From: Actinorhabdospora filicis
Lineage (GTDB): Bacteria; Actinomycetota; Actinomycetes; Mycobacteriales; Micromonosporaceae
Direction of reading: 5' to 3'
Assembly: GCF_030269765.1 (NCBI RefSeq)
Contig: NZ_BSTX01000002.1
Span: forward strand, 62,001 to 126,000
Length of the DNA: 64,000 nucleotides
In this document: positions 7,728 through 16,374 of the stretch, piece by piece
Position numbering within the stretch: position 1 is the stretch's first letter
How the letters are laid out: each line of letters begins with the position of its first letter
Translations under genes and position numbers: made by a program
Notes under the pieces: generated by a model
What the model was told of the DNA's origin: nothing
The model's input: the letters and a program-made list of their open reading frames with translations, nothing else
Database searches by the model: none

Positions 7728-9391
7728 GCGTGCTGAAGCCCTTCCGGTGGGGCTTCACGGCCGTGGTCGCCTTCCAGGTGGTGGGCGCGCTGGCGGGCCT
7801 GGCGCCGCTGCTGGCCGTGATCGAGCTGGGCCGGACGTTCCTGGCGTCCGGCCCGGCCGATCCCGGGCACGTGCGGACGGTCGTCCTGGCGGGCGCGGCC
7901 GGGCTGCTCGTCCGGCTGGCCTTCACCGTGGCGTCCTCGGCCACCGGGCACCTGCTCGACGACCGCGTCCAGCTCTCCCTGCGCCGCCGCCTGGCCGCGC
8001 ACCTGGCGCTCGTCCCGCTCGGGCGGCTCTCACGGCGCCGCACCGGCGAGCTGGCCAAACTCGCCGGTGAGGACGTCGCGGCCATCCACCCCGTCATCGC
8101 CCACACCCCCGGCGAGCTGGTCTCGGCCTTCGTCGTGCCGCTGGTCTCGCTGGTCTACCTGTTCACCCTGGACTGGCGGCTGACGCTGATCACGCTGATT
8201 CCGGTGGCGCTCGCGGTGGCCCTGGTCCCGCTGCTGATGCTCCCGGCGCGGCAGCGCGAGCAGAAGGGCTTCGACTCCGGCATGGCCGACATCGCCGCCT
8301 CGGTGGTGGAGTTCGTGCAGGGCATCGCCGTGGTCAAGGCCTTCGGCGGCGGCGAGCGCGCCCACCGGCGGTTCCTGGACGCCGTCGATGTCTTCGTCAC
8401 CGCCTTCGGCCGCTGGGCGCGCGGGCTGTCGGGTGTGGCCGCGGCGATGCAGGTGGTGCTGTCGCCGCCGTTCGTGCTGCTGACCGTCCTCATCGGGGCG
8501 AGCGCGCTGGTCGGCGGCGGGGGCATGGCCGCCGCCGACGTCCCGCCGTTCCTGCTGCTCGGGCTGGGGCTGACCGCTCCGCTGGCCGCCCTCGGGCACG
8601 GCCTGGACGATCTCCAGGCCGCCCGGCGGGCCATCGGCCGGATCCGCGGGACCCTCGCCGAGGCGCCGCTGCCGGTACCCGCGCGGCCCACGGCGCCCGA
8701 GGGGCACCGGATCGAGCTGCGCGGCGTCCACTTCGGCTACGGCGAGCACGAGGTCCTGCGCGGCGTCGACCTCGTGCTGGAACCCGGTACGACCACCGCC
8801 CTGGTCGGGCCCTCCGGGAGCGGCAAGTCGACGCTGGTGCGGCTGCTGCCGCGCTTCTTCGACCCCACCCGGGGCGAGGTGCTGCTCGGCGGGGTCGACC
8901 TGCGCGAGATCGCCGCCGCCGACCTGTACAAGACGGTGTCGTTCGTGTTCCAGGACGTGCGGCTGCTGCGCGCCCCGGTCGCCGACAACATCGCCCTGGC
9001 GGTGCCGGGCGCCTCGCGTGAGCGCGTCGAGGAGGCCGCCCGGCGCGCCTGCGTCCACCAGCGGATCCTGGAGCTGCCGCGCGGCTACGACACCGTCCTC
9101 GGCGATGAGGCGGTGCTCTCGGGCGGTGAGACCCAGCGCGTCGCGCTGGCCCGCGTGCTGCTGGCCGACACCCCCGTCCTGGTCCTCGACGAGGCCACCG
9201 CCTTCGCCGACCCGGAGACCGAGCTGGCCGTCCGCCGCGCCCTGGCCGCCGGGCGCGCCGACCGGACGCTCCTCGTCATCGCCCACCGGCCCGAGACCGT
9301 CGCCGGGGCCGACACCGTCGTGGTCCTCGACGGCGGTGTGCTCACCGAGGGCTCCTCCGCGTTCGCCCACACCGGGAAGGTGACCTCGTGA
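7724..9391 (+). CDS. ABC transporter, fused permease-ATPase, IrtA/YbtP-like
   Basis: Half-transporter of 555 residues: six-helix type IV fold (about 15-310) followed by an ATPase domain with Walker A GPSGSGKST (about residue 362), signature LSGGE, Walker B LVLDEAT and H-loop IAHRPET. The membrane domain sequence GELAKLAGEDVAAIHPVIAH is characteristic of the IrtA/YbtP group, exporters by fold that import ferric siderophores. It starts inside the esterase stop and ends inside the start of its partner, so the three genes are translationally coupled. Confidence 0.85.
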   Translation: MSVLKPFRWGFTAVVAFQVVGALAGLAPLLAVIELGRTFLASGPADPGHVRTVVLAGAAGLLVRLAFTVASSATGHLLDDRVQLSLRRRLAAHLALVPLGRLSRRRTGELAKLAGEDVAAIHPVIAHTPGELVSAFVVPLVSLVYLFTLDWRLTLITLIPVALAVALVPLLMLPARQREQKGFDSGMADIAASVVEFVQGIAVVKAFGGGERAHRRFLDAVDVFVTAFGRWARGLSGVAAAMQVVLSPPFVLLTVLIGASALVGGGGMAAADVPPFLLLGLGLTAPLAALGHGLDDLQAARRAIGRIRGTLAEAPLPVPARPTAPEGHRIELRGVHFGYGEHEVLRGVDLVLEPGTTTALVGPSGSGKSTLVRLLPRFFDPTRGEVLLGGVDLREIAAADLYKTVSFVFQDVRLLRAPVADNIALAVPGASRERVEEAARRACVHQRILELPRGYDTVLGDEAVLSGGETQRVALARVLLADTPVLVLDEATAFADPETELAVRRALAAGRADRTLLVIAHRPETVAGADTVVVLDGGVLTEGSSAFAHTGKVTS

Positions 9392-11100
9392 TCGGCTCTC
9401 TCCTGCGCGTCCTCGGACCCGAGTACGCCCGCCCGGTGCGCCGCGCCGTGGCGCTCATGACCGTCACCGCGATCGCCGAGGGCCTCTCCTACGCGCTGCT
9501 GATCCCGGTGCTGCGCGCGCTCTTGGGGCCCGATCCCGGCTCCGCGCGGCCCTGGCTCGCCGCCTTCGGCGGGGCGGTGGCCGCCTACGCTCTGCTGCGC
9601 TACGTCGCCGACCGCTTCGGGTTCCGCGTCGGCACCACCATGATGCGCGGGCTCTACCGCCGCCTCGGCGGGCACCTCGGCCGTCTCCCGCTCGGCTGGT
9701 ACACCGCCGGGCGCGTCGGCGAGCTGTCGGTGCTGGCCAGCCGGGGGGTCCTGCAGGCCATGAGCGCCATCGCGCACCTGCTGTCCCCGCTGGTCTCGGC
9801 GACCGTCACGCCGCTGACGATCGCGGCGGTGATGACCGCCTTCGACTGGCGCATGGGCCTGGCCGCGCTCGCCGCCGCGCCCGTGGTCGCCGGTGTGCAG
9901 GTGTGGTCGGGGCGGGCGATGACGGCCACCGACGCCGATCGCGCCGAACGCGATCACGAGGCCACCGGCCGCGTCATCGAGTACGTGCAGGCGCAGCCGG
10001 TGCTGCGCGCCGGTGGCCGCGCCGGTGAGCGCTTCGAGCTGCTGGACGCCTCGCTGCGCGAGCTGAGCCGCGCCACCCGCCGCGCCACCCGCTCGGCGCT
10101 GCCCGGCGCGCTCGGGCTCACCTTCACCGTGCAGGCGGTGTTCACCGGTCTGCTCGCCCTGGGCGCCTACCTGGCCGTCGGCGGGTCTCTGGGCGGCCCG
10201 GAGCTGCTGGCACTGCTGGTGCTGGCCGCGCGCTGCGCCGAGCCGGTGCTGGCGCTGGGGGAGGCGGCGGGGAAGATGCGCGGGGCGAAGTCGGTGCTGG
10301 CGCGGCTGGAGGCGGTCCTGGACACCGAGCCGCTCCCGGAGCCGCCCGCGCCGGTCCGGCCCGACCGCCACGACCTGGAGCTGGAGGAGGTCACCTTCAC
10401 GCGCGGCGACCGGAGGGTCCTGGACGGGCTGAGCCTCACCGTCGCCGAGGGCGAGCGGGTGGCGGTGGTCGGGCCTTCGGGGGCGGGCAAGAGCTCGCTG
10501 CTGCAACTGGTGCCGCGCTTCTACGACATCGACGCCGGGGCCGTGCGCGTCGGCGGTGTGGACGTGCGGGCGGTGGACTCCGCCGAGCTGATGTCGCGGG
10601 TGGCAATCGTGTTCCAGGACGTGTACCTCTTCGACGCCACCATCGAGGAGAACGTGCGCCTGGGCCGCCCGGAGGCCACCGGCGCCGAGGTCCGCGCCGC
10701 GGCGGCCGCCGCGCGCCTGGACGAGGTCGTCGGGCGGCTGCCCGGGGGCTGGGCGGCGCGCGTCGGTGAGGGCGGCGCGCTGCTGTCGGGCGGTGAGCGG
10801 CAGCGGGTCTCGATCGCCCGCGCGCTGCTCAAGGACGCCCCGATCGTGCTGCTCGACGAGGTGACCTCGGCGCTGGACCCGGTCAACGAGGCCGCCGTCC
10901 ACGAGGGGGTGGAGCGGCTGATGGCGGGCCGGACGGTGGTCATGGTCGCCCACCGGATGGCGACGGTGCGCCGCGCCGACCGGGTGGTGTTCCTCGACGG
11001 CGGCCGGATCGTGGAGCAGGGCGGCCACGCGGAGCTGCTGGCGCGCGGCGGGCGTTACGCCGCGTTCTGGGCGGCGTCACTGGCGCCGGTGGGGGAGTGA
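9388..11100 (+). CDS. ABC transporter, fused permease-ATPase, IrtB/YbtQ-like
   Basis: Partner half-transporter of 570 residues with six membrane helices, Walker A GPSGAGKSS, signature LSGGERQRV, Walker B IVLLDEVTSALD and H-loop VAHRMAT. VFQDVYLFDATIEENVRLG is typical of IrtB/YbtQ relatives. The GTG start overlaps the upstream TGA (GTGA). The heterodimer likely handles a siderophore or similar small molecule. No iron box is visible upstream of the esterase gene, so iron control is not shown here. Confidence 0.85.
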   Translation: MIGSLLRVLGPEYARPVRRAVALMTVTAIAEGLSYALLIPVLRALLGPDPGSARPWLAAFGGAVAAYALLRYVADRFGFRVGTTMMRGLYRRLGGHLGRLPLGWYTAGRVGELSVLASRGVLQAMSAIAHLLSPLVSATVTPLTIAAVMTAFDWRMGLAALAAAPVVAGVQVWSGRAMTATDADRAERDHEATGRVIEYVQAQPVLRAGGRAGERFELLDASLRELSRATRRATRSALPGALGLTFTVQAVFTGLLALGAYLAVGGSLGGPELLALLVLAARCAEPVLALGEAAGKMRGAKSVLARLEAVLDTEPLPEPPAPVRPDRHDLELEEVTFTRGDRRVLDGLSLTVAEGERVAVVGPSGAGKSSLLQLVPRFYDIDAGAVRVGGVDVRAVDSAELMSRVAIVFQDVYLFDATIEENVRLGRPEATGAEVRAAAAAARLDEVVGRLPGGWAARVGEGGALLSGGERQRVSIARALLKDAPIVLLDEVTSALDPVNEAAVHEGVERLMAGRTVVMVAHRMATVRRADRVVFLDGGRIVEQGGHAELLARGGRYAAFWAASLAPVGE

Positions 11101-11101
11101 G

Positions 11102-11143
11102 CCGGGTGGTCCCCGCCGGGCCGGACGGGGACCGCCCACCCGG
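11102..11143 (+). terminator. Terminator after the half-ABC transporter operon
   Basis: A two-part stem: inner GGTCCCCG paired with CGGGGACC, and outer CCGGGT paired with ACCCGG, starting one base after the transporter stop. Confidence 0.65.
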
Positions 11144-11173
11144 TACCCTTTCGGTTCCGGCGAAAGGATCTTG

Positions 11174-11686
11174 ATGCGGTTCCTCACCCCGATCGCGATC
11201 GCGGCCACCCTCGCCGCCACCCTGACCGCCTGCTCGGCCGGGCCGGACTGCACGCCCGGCGAGCCCGGGCCCGCCGCGACCTCGGTGGCGGCCAAGCAGG
11301 GGCACGACGAGCTCGGCGTGACCGTGGCGGTGCTGGACTGGAAGGCCGAGCCGCACCCGCAGGTGCCCGGCGAGGGCGACAAGGTGCACTTCCGCTACCG
11401 GGTGACCGCCGATCCGGCGAAGTTCCCGCCCGATCACCTGAGCCTCCAGGCCTGCGCGGTCGACGCGGGCTCGATCGTCCTGGGCTGCACCGAGATCGGC
11501 CTGTTCCCGCAGGACGCGAGCGCCGGCGAGGGCGACGACTGGATCGGCGTCCCCACCGCCTACCGCGTGGTGCTGGTGCCCGACCAGATGTACGCCGGTC
11601 CGGCCGGGTGCAACGAGAGCGACCCCAAGGACGGGTACGGCTACCAGCCGCCGCGCTACCTGCGGCCCGGCGACAAGGTCACCTGA
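11174..11686 (+). CDS. Putative lipoprotein of unknown function
   Basis: Protein of 170 residues with a lipoprotein signal peptide ending in the lipobox LTAC (Cys20). The mature part has four further Cys, likely disulfide-bonded outside the cell. I do not recognise the family. The ATG at 11174 fits an AAAGGA Shine-Dalgarno; an in-frame TTG lies directly before it. The last bases overlap the convergent hydrolase gene. Confidence 0.75.
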   Translation: MRFLTPIAIAATLAATLTACSAGPDCTPGEPGPAATSVAAKQGHDELGVTVAVLDWKAEPHPQVPGEGDKVHFRYRVTADPAKFPPDHLSLQACAVDAGSIVLGCTEIGLFPQDASAGEGDDWIGVPTAYRVVLVPDQMYAGPAGCNESDPKDGYGYQPPRYLRPGDKVT

Positions 11687-12551
11687 GCAGCAGCTCCCGG
11701 ATCGCGCCCGCGACCGCGCCGGGCGCCTCCTCGGCCATGAAGTGCCCGTAGGGGACGGTCCGGTGGTCGAGGTCGGGCGCCCAGGCCCGCCACACCGCCG
11801 CCGCGTCGTAGCCGAGGGCGGCGCCCCAGTCCTGCTGGAGCACCGTCACCGGCATCGCCAGGACGCGCCCGGCGGCCCGGTCGGCCAGGTCGTGCTCGTG
11901 GTCGATCCCGGCCGAGGCGCGGAAGTCGGCGACGATGGAGGCCACGGCGTCGCGCGAGGCCGCCAGGTACGCCTCGCGGATCCCGGCGCCGAAGGGCTCG
12001 GCGCCGTTGTTCCACGCGCTCAGGAAGTGCGCGAAGAACGCGTCGGGCGCCGCCGCGATCAGCGTCTCGGGCAGGCCGGGCGGCTGCGCCATCAGGTACA
12101 GGTGGAAGGCCACCGCCGCGCCCGCCCCAGCCAGCACCTCCCACATGTCGGCGGTGGGGACCACGTCCAGCGACGCCAGGTGCGTGACGTGCCCGGGGTG
12201 GTCCATCGCGGTGCGGAAGGCGGCCAGCGCCCCCCGGTCGTGCCCGGCCAGGGCGAAGCGCTCGAAGCCGAAGGCGGCGGCCAGCGCGACGGTGTCGGCG
12301 GCCATCGTCCGCTTGGAGTAGGTGTCCGGACCGGCCTCGGGCTTGTCGCTGTCGCCGTAGCCGCGCAGGTCCGGGACGATCACCGTGTGGTCGGCGGCGA
12401 GATCGGCGGCCACGTGCCGCCACATCAGGTGCGTCTGCGGGAAGCCGTGCAGCAGCACCACCGCCGGTCCGTCACCGCCCACGGCGGTGTTGAGGTGGAC
12501 GCCGCCGCCGACGTGGACGCGCTGGCGGCCGAAGCCGGGGATGACGGTCAT
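11679..12551 (-). CDS. Alpha/beta hydrolase (haloacetate dehalogenase/epoxide hydrolase-like)
   Basis: Hydrolase of 290 residues. HGFPQTHLMWR gives the oxyanion region, the nucleophile elbow is GHDRGALAAFR with Asp as nucleophile, and the catalytic His is in PYGHFMAEEAP. Asp followed by Arg-Gly, and the MDHP after it, resemble fluoroacetate dehalogenases, but many uncharacterised relatives share this, so the substrate is unclear. AGAGGAG sits upstream of the ATG at 12551. It is divergent from the large BTAD regulator. Confidence 0.82.
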   Translation of the reverse strand: MTVIPGFGRQRVHVGGGVHLNTAVGGDGPAVVLLHGFPQTHLMWRHVAADLAADHTVIVPDLRGYGDSDKPEAGPDTYSKRTMAADTVALAAAFGFERFALAGHDRGALAAFRTAMDHPGHVTHLASLDVVPTADMWEVLAGAGAAVAFHLYLMAQPPGLPETLIAAAPDAFFAHFLSAWNNGAEPFGAGIREAYLAASRDAVASIVADFRASAGIDHEHDLADRAAGRVLAMPVTVLQQDWGAALGYDAAAVWRAWAPDLDHRTVPYGHFMAEEAPGAVAGAIRELLLR

Positions 12552-12623
12552 GGGAGCTCCTCTGGAAAGGGGGGTACGGGCCGAGCCTGCGCGCGGCGAA
12601 TCAGCAACCACTCAGCACACCGG

Positions 12624-12629
12624 TACATT
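12624..12629 (+). promoter_or_regulatory. Predicted -10 (TACATT) for a leaderless start
   Basis: TACATT ends 6 bases before the GTG at 12636, so transcription should begin at or next to the start codon. No Shine-Dalgarno precedes that codon. No clear -35 is visible. Confidence 0.45.
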
Positions 12630-12635
12630 CGGTGC

Positions 12636-15623
12636 GTGCCGACCGCCGACGACCTGCGCCTCGGCGTCCTGGGGCCGCTGACCGTCGAGGACGCCGCCGG
12701 CCCGGTCGACGTGAAGGGCCCGCGCCACCGCGAGGTCCTCGCCCGGCTCCTCGTCGCCGAGGGCCGCGTCGTGCCCGTCGGCGTCCTCATCGGCGACCTG
12801 TGGCCCGAGCCCCCGGCCGGGGCCACCGGCGCGCTCCAGACCTTCATCGCCGCCCTGCGCCGCGCCCTGGAACCCGGCCGCCCGCCGCGCGCGCCCGCGA
12901 CGGTCCTGGTCACCGAGGCGCCCGGCTACGCCCTGCGCGTGCCCGACGCCGCCGTCGACGCCCGCCGCTTCGAGGCCGCCGTCGCCGAATCGGGGCGGCT
13001 GCTGACCGCCGGGCGCGCCCGCGAGGCGCACGACCTGCTCGACACCGCCCTGTCGTGGTGGCGCGGGCCCGCCTACGCCGAGTTCGCCGGGGAGCCCTGG
13101 GCCTTCGCGGCCGCCGCCCGCCTGGAGGACCTGCGCCTGCTGGCCGCCGAACGCCGCGCCGAGGCCGCCCTCTCCCTCGGCCGCGCCGCCGAGACCGCCG
13201 CCGACCTCGCGGCACACGTCGCCGCCCACCCCCGGCGCGGCGACGCCTGGCGGCTGCTCGCGCTGGCCCTCTACCGCGCCGGACGCCAGGGCGACGCGCT
13301 GGCCGCGCTGCGCCGCGCCCGCGCCGTCCTCGACGACGAGGGCCTCCTGCCCGACCCGGCCCTGCGCGACCTGGAACGCGACGTGCTGCGGCACGCGCCG
13401 CTCCTGCGCCCACCCGGACGCGCGCGCCTCACCGGCCGCGACGCCGAACTCGCCCGCCTGCGCGCCGCCGCCGACCGCGCCGCGGCCACCGGGCGGCTGG
13501 TCCCCGCGCTGCTGTCCGGCGAGCCCGGCGCGGGCAAGACCGCCCTCGCCGAGGAACTGGCCGAGTCGTGGCCGGGCGGCCCGGTCGTCTGGTCGCGCGG
13601 CACGTGGCCGGAGTTCGTGGACGCGCTGCCCGGCTTCACCCCGCCCGAGCCGGGGCCCGGCGACCCCGCCGCCGTCCGCGCCCGCCTCCACCGCGCCGTC
13701 ACCGGCCACCTCGCCGGGCTCGCCCCCGTCCTGCTCGCCGTCGACGACCTCGACCGCGCCGACCCCGCCGTCCTCGACTACGTCACCGCCCTGCTCACCG
13801 CGCCGCCCGCCGCGCCCGTGCTGCTCCTGGCCGCCCACCGCGACACCGCACCCTCGGCGGCGCTCACCGCCGCGCTGTCCCGCGCGGCACGGCTGGACCC
13901 CGTCCGCGTCCACCTCGCGCCCCTCGAACCGGCCGCGACCGCCGCGCTCATCGCCGAGACCACCGGCACGGCCGTCGCACCGGACGTGGCCGCCGCGATC
14001 CACGCCCGCAGCGGCGGCAACCCCTTCTACGCCCGCGAACTCGCCCGCCTCCTCGCCGAGGAGGGACCCGCCGCGCTGACGGCGGTGCCCGCGGGCGTCC
14101 GCGACGTCGTCCGCCACCGCCTGGCGCGGCTGCCCGCGCCCGCCCACGCGGTGCTGGCCACGGCGTCGGTGCTCGGCGTGGACGTGCCCCTCGACGTGCT
14201 GACCCGCATGGCCGGCGACGCCGAGGTGGTCCTCGACGCCGTGGACGCCGCGCTCGCCCACGGCTTCGCCACCGCCGACGCCCACCGCATGCGCTTCGGC
14301 CACGCCCTCGTGCGCGACACCCTCTACGCCGACATCGCCGCGCCCCGCCGCGCCCGCCGGCACGCCCTGGCCGCCGAGGCCGTCGACGATGACGACGCCC
14401 GCTCCCACCACTACTTCGCCGCCGGGGACTTCCCGCGCGCCGCGGCCACCGCCCGCGCCGCCGCGCTCGCCGCCGGGCACCGCTTCCACGACGCCGCCCG
14501 CCTCTGGTCCCGCGCCCACGCCGCCCAGCGGCACTTCGACGCCGGCCCGCGCGAGCGCGTCGAGGTCACCATGGGCCTCGTCGCCGCCCTCGCCGTCACC
14601 GGCGACCTGGCCGCCGCCCGCCGCCACCGCGCCGAGGCGATCGCCACCGCCCGCGCCCTCGGCGACCGTGACGTGCTGGCCGCGACCGTCACGTCCTATG
14701 ACGTGCCGGCGATCTGGCCGGTCAACGACGACGAGGAGCTCTCGGCGCTGGTGGTCGCGGCCGCCGAGGAGGCGCTCCCGGATGCGCCAGTGGCCGTCCG
14801 CGCGCGCCTGCTGGCGACGATCGCGATGGAGACGCGCGGGGCCCGCGACGGCCGGGGCCGCCGCGCGGCGGCCGAGGCCGAGGACCTCGCCCGCGCCATC
14901 GGCGACCCCGCGCTACTGGCCTTCACGCTGAACGCGCGCTTCATGCACGCCTTCCACCGCGCCGGGCTCTCCGGCGAGCGCGCCGCCATCGCCGCCGAGA
15001 TCATCGCCCTCGCCCAGGCCCACGACCTGGTGTCCTTCGCCGTCCTCGGGCACCTGATCGCGATCCAGTCGGCCGCCGCCACGGGGGACCACGCCACCGG
15101 CGACGCCCACGCGTCGGCGGTCACGGCACTCGCCGAGCGGTACGAGGTGCCCCTGGTGGCCGTCTTCACCGACTGGTACGCGGCCTTGAAGAACCCCACC
15201 GAGGCCGCCTACCGCCGCGCCGCCGCGCGCCTGGACACCGCCGGGATGCCCGGCGTCGCCGGCGGGCTGCTGCCCCTGGCGCTGCTGTCGCTGCGGCTGC
15301 GGCCGGGCGCGGTCCCGGCGATGGGCGACCTGCCGCCGATGGGGCCCTACGAGCCGTGGGCGCGTCCCCTGCGGCTGCTGCCCGACCGGGCGGCGGCCGC
15401 GCGGGCGCTCGCCGCGACCCCGGCGTCCCCACGTGATCTGCTCCTGGAGGCCCGCGCCTGCCTGACCGCCGCGGCCGCCATCGCCCTCGGCGACCGCGAC
15501 GCGATGGGCCGCGCCCACGGCCTGCTGCTCCCCGCGGAGGGGGAACTGGCGGGCGCGGGCAGCGGCATGGTGTCCTTCGGGCCGGTCCCCGACTGGCTGG
15601 CGGCTACGGCGCCTCCCACCTGA
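12636..15623 (+). CDS. AfsR/SARP-like BTAD regulator with ATPase and TPR-like C-terminus
   Basis: Large transcription factor of 995 residues. An OmpR-type winged helix (about 5-90) precedes a BTAD domain (about 105-245). An AAA/STAND-type ATPase module follows, with Walker A SGEPGAGKT (about residue 295) and Walker B VLLAVDDLD. The rest is helical and TPR-like. Such regulators usually activate secondary-metabolite genes by binding direct repeats with 11-bp period. No biosynthetic cluster adjoins it, so it is an orphan here; a candidate site of that type lies at 54024-54051. The GTG start looks leaderless, and the 3' end overlaps the convergent XRE gene by 20 bp. Confidence 0.85.
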   Translation: MPTADDLRLGVLGPLTVEDAAGPVDVKGPRHREVLARLLVAEGRVVPVGVLIGDLWPEPPAGATGALQTFIAALRRALEPGRPPRAPATVLVTEAPGYALRVPDAAVDARRFEAAVAESGRLLTAGRAREAHDLLDTALSWWRGPAYAEFAGEPWAFAAAARLEDLRLLAAERRAEAALSLGRAAETAADLAAHVAAHPRRGDAWRLLALALYRAGRQGDALAALRRARAVLDDEGLLPDPALRDLERDVLRHAPLLRPPGRARLTGRDAELARLRAAADRAAATGRLVPALLSGEPGAGKTALAEELAESWPGGPVVWSRGTWPEFVDALPGFTPPEPGPGDPAAVRARLHRAVTGHLAGLAPVLLAVDDLDRADPAVLDYVTALLTAPPAAPVLLLAAHRDTAPSAALTAALSRAARLDPVRVHLAPLEPAATAALIAETTGTAVAPDVAAAIHARSGGNPFYARELARLLAEEGPAALTAVPAGVRDVVRHRLARLPAPAHAVLATASVLGVDVPLDVLTRMAGDAEVVLDAVDAALAHGFATADAHRMRFGHALVRDTLYADIAAPRRARRHALAAEAVDDDDARSHHYFAAGDFPRAAATARAAALAAGHRFHDAARLWSRAHAAQRHFDAGPRERVEVTMGLVAALAVTGDLAAARRHRAEAIATARALGDRDVLAATVTSYDVPAIWPVNDDEELSALVVAAAEEALPDAPVAVRARLLATIAMETRGARDGRGRRAAAEAEDLARAIGDPALLAFTLNARFMHAFHRAGLSGERAAIAAEIIALAQAHDLVSFAVLGHLIAIQSAAATGDHATGDAHASAVTALAERYEVPLVAVFTDWYAALKNPTEAAYRRAAARLDTAGMPGVAGGLLPLALLSLRLRPGAVPAMGDLPPMGPYEPWARPLRLLPDRAAAARALAATPASPRDLLLEARACLTAAAAIALGDRDAMGRAHGLLLPAEGELAGAGSGMVSFGPVPDWLAATAPPT

Positions 15624-15810
15624 GCAGGTCGCCCGGCTGGCAGTCGAGGACCTCGCAGAGCGCCTCCAGGGTGGTGAAGCGGACGGCCTTGGCGCGCCCG
15701 TTCTTGAGCACCGCCAGGTTCGCCGGGGTGATGCCGACCCGCTCGGCGAGCTCGCCGACCGACATCTTGCGCTTGGCGAGCATGACGTCGATGTCCACGA
15801 TGATCGGCAT
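15604..15810 (-). CDS. XRE-family helix-turn-helix regulator (YozG type)
   Basis: Compact DNA-binding protein of 68 residues that is almost entirely one HTH_XRE/Cro domain (MSVGELAERVGITPANLAVL). Its ATG overlaps the stop of the upstream DUF2975 gene as ATGA. This pairing of a tiny XRE protein with a DUF2975 membrane protein is widespread; the regulator probably represses its own operon through the dyads at 16301-16336. Confidence 0.85.
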   Translation of the reverse strand: MPIIVDIDVMLAKRKMSVGELAERVGITPANLAVLKNGRAKAVRFTTLEALCEVLDCQPGDLLRWEAP

Positions 15811-16286
15811 CAGATCACCTCGTCCAGTTCGGCGCGCATCCCGGCGGCCTGGACGAGCAGCATCCGCAGGACCAGCACGATCAGCGCGACCCCGAGCTGC
15901 CCGATCACGGCCCCGCCGAGCAGCAGGACCATGCCCGGCGGCACGTCGTCACCCGGCGCGATCATCCCGGCGAGGGAGGCGGTCAGGACCGCGGCGGCGA
16001 TGAGGGCGCCGATGATCAGGTGGACCCACCGGAACGCGCCGGGGGAGAAGACGGTCCCGCGCCCGACCATGGTGAGCAGGTTCCACACGCACACCAGGAT
16101 GACCTGCGCGGTGATGATCCACAGGATCAGGATGACGGTGAGCGCCCAGGTCATGCCCGCCGCCTGGGGCCGGGTGTCGGAGTCGTTGACCGCGATGAGC
16201 GGGAGCATGACGGTCTGCACGAACAGCGATCCGCCGAAGAGCAGGACGAGCACGACGCGCAGTGCTTGGACGGCGAGTTTTCCCAT
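15810..16286 (-). CDS. DUF2975 membrane protein
   Basis: Protein of 158 residues with four predicted membrane helices and the DUF2975 layout (TVFSPGAFRWVHLIIGALI in the middle). The function is unknown; these proteins are always found with a small XRE regulator and may control its activity at the membrane. AAGGAG lies 6 bases before the ATG. Confidence 0.8.
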   Translation of the reverse strand: MGKLAVQALRVVLVLLFGGSLFVQTVMLPLIAVNDSDTRPQAAGMTWALTVILILWIITAQVILVCVWNLLTMVGRGTVFSPGAFRWVHLIIGALIAAAVLTASLAGMIAPGDDVPPGMVLLLGGAVIGQLGVALIVLVLRMLLVQAAGMRAELDEVI

Positions 16287-16300
16287 GGAGGGCTCCTTCT

Positions 16301-16336
16301 ATCGACTCTCGATGAGAATCTATCGAAAAACGATAG
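16301..16336. promoter_or_regulatory. Two dyads, candidate XRE operator
   Basis: ATCGACTCTCGAT (16301-16313) is a 13-bp palindrome. CTATCGAAAAACGATAG (16320-16336) is a second dyad with 6-bp arms. Both contain the TATCGA half-site. They sit between the DUF2975 ribosome binding site and the divergent pentapeptide-repeat gene, where a repressor of either would bind. Confidence 0.5.
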
Positions 16337-16374
16337 GCGAGGCAAGTGGTGGCCCGGCGTGTCCACCGGTCACA

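Noticed and set aside
12612..14627. 671-codon minus-strand frame opposite the BTAD regulator
   Set aside because: Gly-rich low-complexity product; the opposite strand has clear winged-helix, BTAD and ATPase motifs.
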